Assembly (NCBI GenBank): GCA_001464355.1
Contig: LNEU01000026.1
Span: forward strand, 186,001-250,000
Direction: 5' to 3'
Origin: Burkholderiales bacterium Ga0077544
Lineage (GTDB): Bacteria > Pseudomonadota > Gammaproteobacteria > Burkholderiales > Burkholderiaceae_D
Length of the DNA stretch: 64,000 bases
The notes under the pieces were generated by a model. That model saw nothing but the letters and a program-made list of their open reading frames with translations. It had not been told where the DNA came from and did no database searches. Positions 19,652 to 27,592 of the stretch are shown here, one piece after another. The translations under genes and the position numbers were made by a program. The first letter of the stretch is position 1. Each line of letters opens with the position of its first letter.

Positions 19652-21420
19652 TACATGTTCTCCAGAGCGGCGTCGGCCGGAATGATGATGTTGGTGACAC
19701 TGGAATCGGGCGCGACGTTCATTGCGCGCAGCGCATTCGCAGTAACGGTAGAAAAAATAGGCGCAGCGACCTGACCGCCATAATGCTTGCCGGCCGATGG
19801 CTCATCGATCATCACCGCAACGATGATGCGTGGATCAGACACCGGAGCGAAGCCGACAAATGACGATACGTATTTTTTAACGTATTGACCTTTTTCAATC
19901 TTGTATGCGGTGCCGGTTTTGCCGGCGACCCGATAGCCTGGCACCTGCGCTTGTGGCGCGGTCCCGGTCGGGCCGGCAGCCATTTCCAGCATGCCACGCG
20001 TTGCGCGTGCGGTTTTTTCGCTGATCACGCGCTGCGCAATCGGTTGATCGGTAGAGCGCTGAAAGGTCAATGGAATCATCTCGCCATCGCGCGCAAAGAT
20101 CATGTAAGCATGCGCGATCTGTATCAACGATACGGAAATACCGTGACCGTAACTCATGGTGGCCTGCTCAATTGGACGCCATGATTTATACGGACGAACA
20201 CGACCAGCGACCGCGCCCGGGAAACCGACTTTCGGCTGTTGACCGAAGCCGACCGACGTAAAGATGTCCCACATCTCATGCGGTTCCATCTGCAACGCGA
20301 TTTTTGCTGTACCTACGTTGGACGATTTTTCAATCACCTGCGCAACGGACATCAAGCCACCTGCATGTGCATCGCCGATCGTAGCAGTACCGATCTTCAG
20401 CTTGCCGGGGGCGGTTTGTATCATTGTGTTTGGCGTGATGTACTTGTTATCCAGCGCCAATGCAATCGTAATAGGCTTGAGCGTAGAACCGGGTTCAAAC
20501 GTATCGGTCAATACACGGTTGCGCAATTGCGCGCCCGTCAACACAGAACGATTGTTCGGGTTGTAAGTCGGCAAATTGGCCAGTGCAAGTACCTCTCCAG
20601 TTTTCGCATCGAGTACGACTATCCCGCCAGCTTTTGCCTTGTGCAACTCGACCGCTTCTTTCAATGCTGAAAACGCGATGTACTGAATCTTGCTGTCCAT
20701 CGACAAAGTCAAATCCTTGCCATCGTGCGGCTCGCGCACCGATTCAATATCTTCGACGATGCGGCCCAGCCTGTCCTTGATAACGCGGCGATTGCCGGTA
20801 ACGCCGACCAGGGTTTTCTGGAATGCCAGCTCCATGCCTTCCTGCCCCTTGTCTTCGACATTGGTGAAGCCGACGACATGTGCCATCACTTCGCCTTCAG
20901 GGTAGTAACGTTTGTATTCCTTGCGCGTATCGATGCCGGCGATACCAAGCTTGAGTATCTTGTCTACGGTCTCGAGTTCTACCTGGCGCTTCAAATAGAC
21001 AAACCCACGATCCGAATCCAGCTTGCGACGCAAATCGCGCTCAGTCATATTCAGCAATTTGGCCAGTGTCTGGAGTTTTTCTTTTGGTGCCTGCAACACA
21101 TCATCGGGAATCGCCCACACTGCGCGCACAGGAATCGACGATGCCAATACCTGGCCATTACGATCCGTAATCTTGCCGCGCGTCGCAGGCAATTCCAGCG
21201 TGCGCGCATAGCGCGACGCGCCCTGCTTTTGCAGGAAGTCAGTCGACATCCCCTGCAGCCACAAGGCTCGACCAGCCAACGTCAAGAATGCAGCGAAGAT
21301 CAGAAACAACACGACACGTGAACGCCACGCAGGCAGTTTTGTTGCCAGCACCGGGCTGGCAACAAAAGGCACGCCTTTGCCAGCAGCGGTGCGAGAGTTA
21401 CGTGACGTGCCGCGGGTCAT
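19651..21420 (-). CDS. ftsI: FtsI (PBP3), septal transpeptidase
   Basis: FtsI cross-links septal peptidoglycan. The 589-residue class B penicillin-binding protein has one membrane anchor (about 33-52), a pedestal domain and the transpeptidase domain. The active-site serine is S312 in STLK, followed by the SSN motif in KSSNVGTAK and the KTGT motif in AGKTGTAYK. It overlaps ftsL by 4 bases and murE by one. Confidence 0.98.
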   Translation of the reverse strand: MTRGTSRNSRTAAGKGVPFVASPVLATKLPAWRSRVVLFLIFAAFLTLAGRALWLQGMSTDFLQKQGASRYARTLELPATRGKITDRNGQVLASSIPVRAVWAIPDDVLQAPKEKLQTLAKLLNMTERDLRRKLDSDRGFVYLKRQVELETVDKILKLGIAGIDTRKEYKRYYPEGEVMAHVVGFTNVEDKGQEGMELAFQKTLVGVTGNRRVIKDRLGRIVEDIESVREPHDGKDLTLSMDSKIQYIAFSALKEAVELHKAKAGGIVVLDAKTGEVLALANLPTYNPNNRSVLTGAQLRNRVLTDTFEPGSTLKPITIALALDNKYITPNTMIQTAPGKLKIGTATIGDAHAGGLMSVAQVIEKSSNVGTAKIALQMEPHEMWDIFTSVGFGQQPKVGFPGAVAGRVRPYKSWRPIEQATMSYGHGISVSLIQIAHAYMIFARDGEMIPLTFQRSTDQPIAQRVISEKTARATRGMLEMAAGPTGTAPQAQVPGYRVAGKTGTAYKIEKGQYVKKYVSSFVGFAPVSDPRIIVAVMIDEPSAGKHYGGQVAAPIFSTVTANALRAMNVAPDSSVTNIIIPADAALENM

Positions 21421-21689
21421 TTATCCCCCGTCGTCAGATACTGCGTACTGGCTGGCGACACCGACACCATGCGTAAATCGCGGCGCGCATTGAGTTCGAT
21501 ACGGGAATGCTTGCCGAGCGTCGATTGATCGAGCTGCAACTGCGCCCACTCGATATCAAGTTGACGCGCCTGCGCCTGCGCACGCTCTAGTTCAATGAAC
21601 AAACGGCGGAATTGATAGTGTGCATTGACCACCGACAAGGCACACACCACCAGGATGCAAGTGATTAGAAAGCTGATGCGGCCGCTCAT
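21417..21689 (-). CDS. ftsL: FtsL, divisome bitopic protein
   Basis: FtsL forms the FtsQLB complex that activates FtsWI. This small 90-residue protein has one membrane helix (about 5-22) followed by a periplasmic heptad-type coiled coil (about 25-60). The sequence is only weakly conserved; the position between rsmH and ftsI and the architecture identify it. It overlaps both neighbours by 4 bases. Confidence 0.92.
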   Translation of the reverse strand: MSGRISFLITCILVVCALSVVNAHYQFRRLFIELERAQAQARQLDIEWAQLQLDQSTLGKHSRIELNARRDLRMVSVSPASTQYLTTGDK

Positions 21690-22654
21690 TGCAATACTCC
21701 GGCAGTCGGCAGTCGCTCAGCGACGCGCATGACGGCAGAACGGGAACGGGGATTGGCACTGACTTCTTCTGCTGATGGCTTGATACGCGCGATCAATTTC
21801 ATCTCTGGCTGTGGCAGATCGACTGCACGAATCGGCAGGCGACGGTCCGGCTGCGGCACATTGGCTTTGCCTGCCATGAACTGCTTGACGATGCGGTCTT
21901 CCAGTGAATGAAAGCTGATCACAACCATTCTCCCGTGCGGGGCCAAGTGTCGATACGCTTCGTTTAAAACTATCTCGAGTTCTTCAAGCTCTTGATTGAT
22001 GAAAATCCGGATAGCCTGAAAGGTGCGAGTGGCCGGGTCCTTGCCTTTCTCGCGGGTTTTGACGGCGTTTGCCACGATCGCGGCAAGCTGTCGTGTGCTT
22101 GAAATTGGTTCGACTGCCCTGCGAGCAGCAATCGCCTTTGCAATCTGAAAAGCAAACCGTTCTTCCCCATATTCGCGTATCACTTTCTCGATTTTTTGTT
22201 CGGTTTCCGTTGCCAGCCATTCCGCTGCCGAGATGCCGCGCGTGGTATCCATGCGCATGTCCAGCGGCCCATCTGCGCGAAAGCTGAAGCCTCGCGTAGC
22301 ATCATCAACCTGTGGTGACGAAATTCCCAAGTCCAGCAACACGCCATTCACCTGCGGGATACTGCGCGTTGCAAGTGCTTCACCCAAGGTTGCAAAACTG
22401 TCGTGCACAATCTCGAAGCGCGCATCGGCTATCGTCGCTGCATTCGCAATCGCCTGCGTGTCCTTGTCGAATGCCAGCAAGCGGCCACCAGCACCCAGGT
22501 GCTGCAGGATCAAACGACTATGACCACCACGCCCGAAGGTACCGTCAATGTAAATACCATCCGCGCGATCACCTTCCAGCGCCAACGCGTCCACCGCCTC
22601 ATCCAGCAGCACGGTCCGGTGCTGGTATTGCTGCACCGTTTCTACATTCATCAC
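21686..22654 (-). CDS. rsmH: RsmH (MraW), 16S rRNA m4C1402 methyltransferase
   Basis: RsmH methylates N4 of C1402 in 16S rRNA using SAM. The 322-residue protein starts with the family segment [13 protein letters not shown], then [12 protein letters not shown] (SAM-binding motif I) and [12 protein letters not shown]. The C-terminal part has the motif [15 protein letters not shown]. It follows mraZ by 4 bases and overlaps ftsL. Confidence 0.98.
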   Translation of the reverse strand: MMNVETVQQYQHRTVLLDEAVDALALEGDRADGIYIDGTFGRGGHSRLILQHLGAGGRLLAFDKDTQAIANAATIADARFEIVHDSFATLGEALATRSIPQVNGVLLDLGISSPQVDDATRGFSFRADGPLDMRMDTTRGISAAEWLATETEQKIEKVIREYGEERFAFQIAKAIAARRAVEPISSTRQLAAIVANAVKTREKGKDPATRTFQAIRIFINQELEELEIVLNEAYRHLAPHGRMVVISFHSLEDRIVKQFMAGKANVPQPDRRLPIRAVDLPQPEMKLIARIKPSAEEVSANPRSRSAVMRVAERLPTAGVLQ

Positions 22655-22658
22655 GGCG

Positions 22659-23087
22659 TCAGAAAGAAAAATCGTTTAATGCATCGGGCATGCCCGCAGC
22701 GATCGCATTCGACTCGCTCTCACCCAGCTTGGCCGCATCCCAGATTTCGAAATGACTGCCCATGCCCATCATCATTACGTCACGCGTCAAGCCAGCTGCA
22801 GTACGCAACTCGGGAGCGATCAGGATGCGACCAGCGCTGTCGACATCGACATCGGAGGCATTGCCAAGAAAGATGCGTTGCCAGGCACGCGCGGAAATCG
22901 GCCATTTGGCGATCTCTTCGCGGCGCATTTCCCAGACGGGACGCGGAAAGAGAAGCAAACAACCATCGGGGTGTTTGGTCAGGGTGATGCGACCCTCACA
23001 CTGCAAAAGCAATGCGTCACGATGCCGGGCTGGAATAGTCATCCGGCCTTTAGCATCGAGATTGAGAGAAGACGCGCCTTGAAACAC
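22659..23087 (-). CDS. mraZ: MraZ, dcw cluster regulator
   Basis: MraZ is an AbrB-like double-psi-barrel transcription factor that controls its own dcw operon. The frame is open to 23156, but the GTG at 23087 gives the canonical start (M)[15 protein letters not shown] and the usual 142 residues. An AAGGA lies 7-8 bases before this GTG. Two SpoVT/AbrB-type repeats carry the DAKGRM and DSAGRI motifs. Its predicted binding boxes lie just upstream (23150-23184). Confidence 0.95.
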   Translation of the reverse strand: MFQGASSLNLDAKGRMTIPARHRDALLLQCEGRITLTKHPDGCLLLFPRPVWEMRREEIAKWPISARAWQRIFLGNASDVDVDSAGRILIAPELRTAAGLTRDVMMMGMGSHFEIWDAAKLGESESNAIAAGMPDALNDFSF

Positions 23088-23149
23088 CCTGAAATCCTTT
23101 TTTAGTATGCGTTGCATGGTGATTTTGGTTTTGTTTGCGGTTAAAAATA

Positions 23150-23184
23150 CCCACAAATAAACACTTTTTCACACTATCACCCAC
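23150..23184 (-). promoter_or_regulatory. MraZ boxes: four GTGGG-like repeats with 10-base period
   Basis: Read on the minus strand toward mraZ, the words GTGGG, GTGTG, GTGTT and GTGGG begin exactly 10 bases apart (plus-strand positions 23180, 23170, 23160 and 23150). MraZ of E. coli and other bacteria binds TGGGN repeats with this period in the dcw promoter. The outer two boxes match best. They lie 63-97 bases upstream of the GTG start. Confidence 0.8.
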
Positions 23185-23189
23185 TTTAG

Positions 23190-23720
23190 AGGATGCACCA
23201 AACCCGGTCAAGCGAAATTCAGGGGTAAAAACAGTAATTTTTTCAATGAAGTCAATGACTTAGCGCATTACGTTGACGCAACACCTTTGTTAAATAACCC
23301 TAAGAATTAAGCACTTATGATTGATAGTGAAAGTGGCACATCAGATAAACACATGTGTTTATGCCCTAAAACCGAATTTCACTGTATTGGAAATTGCTTG
23401 TGGGATTTGGCATAAGGCTGGCTTTGTGGGGGCATAAGCCTGCCTTTTTACGGGAATAAGCTCGCCTCTAAAGAACCCTATAGCGATATTCAGTTTAAAA
23501 CTTGGCTTAAGCGTGGTTGCAAAACACTGTGATCAAATCGGAAAATCAGAATTCCTTCTCCTCGCATAAAGCAGGATGTTTGATTAGAATCAGTCCCGAT
23601 GAACTTTCCCAAAAGCGCTGATGCGAGATGAATACAGCAAATCTTTCGCCAGACTGCTAGGATTTTCTGATGCCGACAGTGCGGCCAAGTTATAGCACCT
23701 AATCAAACAGCCATATAGAA
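23190..23720. other. Long intergenic region upstream of mraZ
   Basis: About 530 bases hold no supported gene. They contain a perfect 18-base palindrome at 23345-23362 (ATAAACACA-TGTGTTTAT) and three loose direct repeats of GCATAAGSCTGSC type at about 23410, 23433 and 23454. The promoter-distal dcw control region is probably at the left side; the right part leads into the IS remnant and marks the island edge. Confidence 0.5.
23345..23362. repeat. Perfect 18-base palindrome
   Basis: The sequence ATAAACACATGTGTTTAT is its own reverse complement. Its location about 160 bases beyond the MraZ boxes would suit a regulator site, but no regulator can be named. Confidence 0.6.
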
Positions 23721-23747
23721 AACTGGTCATCAAAAGTAATCGGCGAG

Positions 23748-23850
23748 AAGTCGGGAGCGTCGGTCAGCGTAAGCTGGCTCGACCGTTTCAGCCCGTAGAT
23801 AACGTCTAACTGTAATTCGAGGGACACCAAATCGGTGAATGCGAGCGAAT
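23748..23850 (-). pseudogene. IS21-type istA transposase fragment, left island edge
   Basis: Read on the minus strand, the stretch encodes the end of the IstA HTH followed by TVRRYLRAETVEPAYADR. The same peptide is present in the fragment at 45846-46260. The frame is lost on both sides, so it is dead. Its place exactly where the core genome ends makes it a useful boundary marker. Confidence 0.8.
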
Positions 23851-23882
23851 CAATATTCCGTCGGCATCAGATCCTAAGAGAA

Positions 23883-25613
23883 CTAGGATATAAATTGAAG
23901 TGCGATTTTCTCTGCAACAATTATCGCATTCGCAGTAACAATGGCCTGAGAGGCGGCTTTTGCTTCTTGTCCTTTTGGATCGCCACCCTGTGCCTCACCG
24001 TTATCCGCTACTGCTTTGATCCACAAGCAATTTCCATGGTCTCTTAAAGCATTGTAAAAACCCGCGCCTTCCATGTCGTAGGCAATCACGTCGGGATAAT
24101 GATCTTTGATATATTTAATCAAATCACTTTGTGGATTTTCAATTTTTACAGTGGCAGACGCCAAACCTTTACTCAAAACTAACGCGAAATTGGATCCACT
24201 TTTAAAGTGTGTACTTGCTACAAGTTCAGCAAGGCTATAAAGCCCGTTTGCGGTTCTCTGCCCATGCGGTCGAACCTGAACTTTCTCAGTTGTCTCCCTA
24301 CGATGATCAAAAAACGTAACCTCGTTTGGTATAAACACGTCGCCTATTTTTAACTTTCCTCCTGGTATTGCCATGCACATTCCGACCATAAAAATAAGCG
24401 CTGGTTTTAACTCCGAATTTAACTGCGATGCAAAACTGGCCATTTCTGTTTCTCCTTGAAATGGCGCTTTCGCAACATACCAGGCGGATCCGCTATTTTG
24501 ATCAACGAAAAGCCAAATAAAAGTCCCACTTTCCCGCCTATGAACCTTTGGCTTTCCATATTGCTTTGTTAAATGTTCGGTTACAGCATCCAATTCAGGC
24601 TGCGCCACAGTAATACAAAGAATAGACTTTTGTAATTTTTCATCTTGTATGGAAGCCACGTTCAATTTATTGCTACCTATAAAAGTTGTAAATTTCGATA
24701 ACTGTATTTGCCAGTCAATTTCATCCCCTAACGCGAACAAATTTTTAGCTTCCGCACGATCAAGGATACCCATCATGCCTTTCCGAGATACATATTGAAT
24801 CATCTGCCGGAAGGAGAGATTCGGACCGGCTGAAGGAATTCGACTGCTAGATAAATAAGAAAGATCTGTTACAACGCCGGCACCAAACTCTTCAATATAA
24901 CTCTGAAAATATGCTTCATTAATAACATCCCGGATACGTGAGCAGAGAAGATTATGACTCTGTCCTGCGATATTTAAAATTGGGAAAACGTGGTCAGACA
25001 CAAATGCCGCAGCTCCTAATTTTTCTGGGACCGTTTCCAATTTATTCTCGAAACCTACCGGCAAAATTAATGCTCTAGCACTGAGCAATTTAGGCAGTTC
25101 ATCCGTTTGAACAAGTTCATTCCATCTACTTACTATATCTATAGTTGTTTGAGCCTGTCGTCTAACGTAAGGTAATTGAATGTCTCGTCGGAGAGCTTCG
25201 CGGTAGGCTCTTCCTTGAATACTATTTCCGGAATAATATTTTGTATCGGAACGTTCACGGATAAACTCTTCTACGTTCAGAGAACTGCCCACAAGCTCTA
25301 TAACTCCGATATCTTGAAGTTCTGCAAGCTCGTCAATAATCGTACTGCACATTGGAGATTCAAAATATGAAGCGGCAGGAATCAATACGTGTGCAGCGCT
25401 CGCCACAGCTAGGCGAGTTGCCCGTCGCATTTCAGTTTTGAATGCTAGCAGTTCAACGCTTCGACCCTTTTCTTTTAGAAAGTGAATATCGAAGAAATGT
25501 AGAAAAAGGCATTTAAGTCGACCAGGTGCGTTTTCAAGATTCAATCGAAGTCCAATCAATTTGAAGCTTAAGCTGAGTATCCTCCTGCATACAATCTCGT
25601 CGAAAGTCTTCAA
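23883..25613 (-). CDS. Large protein with C-terminal nucleoside phosphorylase domain
   Basis: The C-terminal 240 residues (about 330-576) match the PNP/UDP phosphorylase and MTA/SAH nucleosidase superfamily. The glycine-rich MVGMCMAIPGGKLKIGDV segment, the MEG motif at 514-516 that binds ribose, and D537 in the ADNG motif that contacts the base are visible. The N-terminal 330 residues are not recognised and could sense a signal. Phosphorylase domains fused this way are known as immune effectors that destroy ATP or other nucleotides (for example in Detocs), so a similar role is inferred. It is the last gene of an operon with two NDT-like genes. The 80-base overlap with the previous frame suggests the true start is further in, near 25559 (TTG), beyond an AGGAGG. 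Confidence 0.65.
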   Translation of the reverse strand: MKTFDEIVCRRILSLSFKLIGLRLNLENAPGRLKCLFLHFFDIHFLKEKGRSVELLAFKTEMRRATRLAVASAAHVLIPAASYFESPMCSTIIDELAELQDIGVIELVGSSLNVEEFIRERSDTKYYSGNSIQGRAYREALRRDIQLPYVRRQAQTTIDIVSRWNELVQTDELPKLLSARALILPVGFENKLETVPEKLGAAAFVSDHVFPILNIAGQSHNLLCSRIRDVINEAYFQSYIEEFGAGVVTDLSYLSSSRIPSAGPNLSFRQMIQYVSRKGMMGILDRAEAKNLFALGDEIDWQIQLSKFTTFIGSNKLNVASIQDEKLQKSILCITVAQPELDAVTEHLTKQYGKPKVHRRESGTFIWLFVDQNSGSAWYVAKAPFQGETEMASFASQLNSELKPALIFMVGMCMAIPGGKLKIGDVFIPNEVTFFDHRRETTEKVQVRPHGQRTANGLYSLAELVASTHFKSGSNFALVLSKGLASATVKIENPQSDLIKYIKDHYPDVIAYDMEGAGFYNALRDHGNCLWIKAVADNGEAQGGDPKGQEAKAASQAIVTANAIIVAEKIALQFIS

Positions 25614-26058
25614 TTAAGCGATCAAGACTGCCTTGAAGTTCAATTGCCTGCCAAGCAGATAACTCATCTACATATGCCTCAGGCATCGCCTGATAGAGAT
25701 ACATTTTTTTAGATTGCGCGAAAGCAACTGCTAACTCCGCAAAAGTATTAGGTCCGATGTAATCAAAAATGTTGTGCCTATCGAGATTTACAGCCAAGAC
25801 TGCATATGTACGGGGATCCCTGATTTTTCGCAGGTAAGCAAATGAGACATTGCGCTTGAACTCCTCAAAATCAAAAAGATTCAATTGCTGAATTACTTCG
25901 TTTTCTTCTTCGGGAATAACCACAGGAATGTCTAACGAGCCCAACATAGTCGAAAGCTCGACCATTTTCCCAAAGACGCCCATGCTGCCAATAATGACAA
26001 TTCGGCGGTTACTGCGAGAATTTCCTACTAATTCAGTCATCCTGATATATGCCGTCAA
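25534..26058 (-). CDS. Nucleoside 2-deoxyribosyltransferase-like protein 2
   Basis: This 174-residue protein has the layout of the NDT/DrHyd Rossmann-like fold: a first strand VIIGSMGVFGK (about 21-31), a central strand AVLAVNLD, and a motif IGPNTFAEL in which E108 sits where NDT enzymes have their nucleophile. It appears to be a diverged paralogue of the gene just upstream. The start could be the first ATG (26058) or the one at 26040, which overlaps the upstream stop. NDT-like enzymes cleave or transfer the N-glycosidic bond of nucleotides; here it is predicted to act with its partner and the phosphorylase-domain protein. Confidence 0.6.
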   Translation of the reverse strand: MTAYIRMTELVGNSRSNRRIVIIGSMGVFGKMVELSTMLGSLDIPVVIPEEENEVIQQLNLFDFEEFKRNVSFAYLRKIRDPRTYAVLAVNLDRHNIFDYIGPNTFAELAVAFAQSKKMYLYQAMPEAYVDELSAWQAIELQGSLDRLIEDFRRDCMQEDTQLKLQIDWTSIES

Positions 26059-26530
26059 TTAAATTACGTTCCAGACTTCCGATCGGCCCCTGATCGCTCA
26101 GATACAGCCAGCTAGGTTGCCATGCTTGATCTGCCAAATGAGCGGCAAGATTTGTCAAAGTTAAGACAAATTCAGAATGAACTTTGATTGGAAGATCCTT
26201 AGGTGGCTCTGAAAAATATAAGGGGACTCTTCCTTGAATGACTCGACCTATTTCATAACACGTAGTTTTACCAACGTATCCTTGTGGCGCGATTACGTAG
26301 ACCATATCTGCGCGAAGTATTCTATGAAGAGCTATGGACTGAATATGAGCATCACTGAAGTCAACATTATCAGTTTCAAATCGTACAAATTGAATTCCCT
26401 CCTGGATCAATCGTTTCCCCGTAGGAGAGGTCACTTCAATATCACGATCTATTAAATAGCTGCAAACTGTTTGAATTTCAGAATGAAATTGTCTAAAACT
26501 TCCGATGACCGCTACGGTTCTTTTTTGCAT
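26033..26530 (-). CDS. Nucleoside 2-deoxyribosyltransferase-like protein 1
   Basis: This 165-residue protein begins with the strand VAVIGSFRQF and carries the motif ADMVYVIAPQGYVGKTT followed by EIG, with E93 as the likely catalytic glutamate. This D...GYxGxxTxxEIG pattern is typical of nucleoside deoxyribosyltransferase-like proteins and of related small hydrolases. It is the first gene of a three-gene operon. The region before its start is AT-rich with no Shine-Dalgarno sequence, so translation may be leaderless or weak. Confidence 0.65.
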   Translation of the reverse strand: MQKRTVAVIGSFRQFHSEIQTVCSYLIDRDIEVTSPTGKRLIQEGIQFVRFETDNVDFSDAHIQSIALHRILRADMVYVIAPQGYVGKTTCYEIGRVIQGRVPLYFSEPPKDLPIKVHSEFVLTLTNLAAHLADQAWQPSWLYLSDQGPIGSLERNLIDGIYQDD

Positions 26531-26940
26531 ATTTTTTGATTTATTTTAGTCGAAGAGCTGTGCTAACCAACCAATGAAAGTGTACCGATGGGCACCACAA
26601 GAGCCAAATTATTTGCATTTCACTTCAACGACTTCGACAAACTGCACCAACATAGAGCCCGATCATATTTTCTACTCATTTTTAAGGAAGATTATTTCTA
26701 AACGCGGGTAGCGTTGGATATAAATCATCATGAACCAATTTGCATGCAATTAGAATGATATGCAATCGTCGCGCAATTGAAGCTATCACCCATCAATCAA
26801 ATACTGAGATATATATCAGGACAGCCTCACAACTACCAAAAGATCAAATAAAGATCGCATCGTTTATTTCCTGAGCAAATATCCCCCCTAGATTGCTGGA
26901 CATTATGAATTAGAACTTAACAAAATTACTAATCTGTGTG
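26531..26940. other. AT-rich divergent intergenic region
   Basis: This gap lies between the NDT operon (left, minus) and the HTH/methyltransferase operon (right, plus) and must hold both promoters. No gene is supported. The end next to 27059 carries the operator boxes listed separately. Confidence 0.5.
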
Positions 26941-26944
26941 CATC

Positions 26945-26962
26945 ATACGCAGTGATGCGTAT
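26945..26962. promoter_or_regulatory. Operator-like inverted repeat O1 upstream of the HTH gene
   Basis: Perfect 7-base arms ATACGCA and TGCGTAT surround GTGA. The TGCGT core recurs at about 26976 and 27019 and in the second inverted repeat at 27037-27059, giving a cluster of like sites in 115 bases. The HTH gene just downstream is the obvious candidate for binding. Confidence 0.7.
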
Positions 26963-27036
26963 AAAAAACACAGTGATGCGTTTATTTAACACACTTCTAC
27001 GTACTATCAACATAGTTATGCGTTGACTTAACTTAG

Positions 27037-27059
27037 TACTGCGTATATTGTACGCAGTA
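27037..27059. promoter_or_regulatory. Operator-like inverted repeat O2 overlapping the HTH gene start
   Basis: Perfect 9-base arms TACTGCGTA and TACGCAGTA flank a 5-base centre (TATTG). The right arm ends on the A of the start codon. Binding here would block transcription or translation directly, as expected for an autorepressed controller gene. No room is left for a Shine-Dalgarno sequence, so the mRNA may be leaderless. Confidence 0.75.
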
Positions 27060-27547
27060 TGGCTTCTTTTTTAATCACTTCGGCGGACATCTGCAAGGTC
27101 ACTGGATACACTCGGAATCAGGTTCGTGGATTGCTACAAAAGCTTCCAGGCTACGCGGAACAAGAGGCGGCGCCCGGCGTGGCGCGGGAGTATACGCGTT
27201 CGGACCTACTGATTCTCGCCGTCGTTCACCATATGGAAGCCAAATTTAAGATTCACCGTGATGCGCTTGCGGCAATCGTCGGTCTAGTCAGAAACGAGCT
27301 TTCAGGACCCAAAACCATCAATCAGGATGCCAGGCTCGTACTGCTCGTGGAGCCGCCGTCGGCAATTTATCTTGCTAATGCGCACATGCAGGTTAACGAA
27401 GGCGTCGTCATCGCGTTGGGGCCAATCTTCGAACGGGTCGACAGCCACTTAAAGAAAAAATTCGAAAACCCCTACACATCCGCCTCACCCGAACTCAATT
27501 TTGGCCCGACGTTGGCCGCGCCTTCCCGGAAAAAGGTGGGGGGATGA
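27059..27547 (+). CDS. HTH regulator (MerR-like) of a restriction-modification-type operon
   Basis: This 162-residue protein starts with a predicted winged-helix/MerR-type HTH (ITSADICKVTGYTRNQVRGLL, about 6-27), then an EYTRSDLLILAVV segment like that of MerR proteins. The rest is helical. The gene lies 45 bases before the methyltransferase gene and its start is covered by a perfect inverted repeat. By position and layout it is a controller protein that times the expression of modification and restriction. It could instead be a specificity or accessory factor. Confidence 0.6.
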   Translation: MASFLITSADICKVTGYTRNQVRGLLQKLPGYAEQEAAPGVAREYTRSDLLILAVVHHMEAKFKIHRDALAAIVGLVRNELSGPKTINQDARLVLLVEPPSAIYLANAHMQVNEGVVIALGPIFERVDSHLKKKFENPYTSASPELNFGPTLAAPSRKKVGG

Positions 27548-27592
27548 TAGTTGCGAGCGTAACGCCTCAATTGACCGCCATGAATCTTCTCC

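Noticed and set aside
23190-23720. Possible gene in the mraZ upstream gap
   Set aside because: No open frame with a ribosome-binding site or family match; short direct repeats and a palindrome only.
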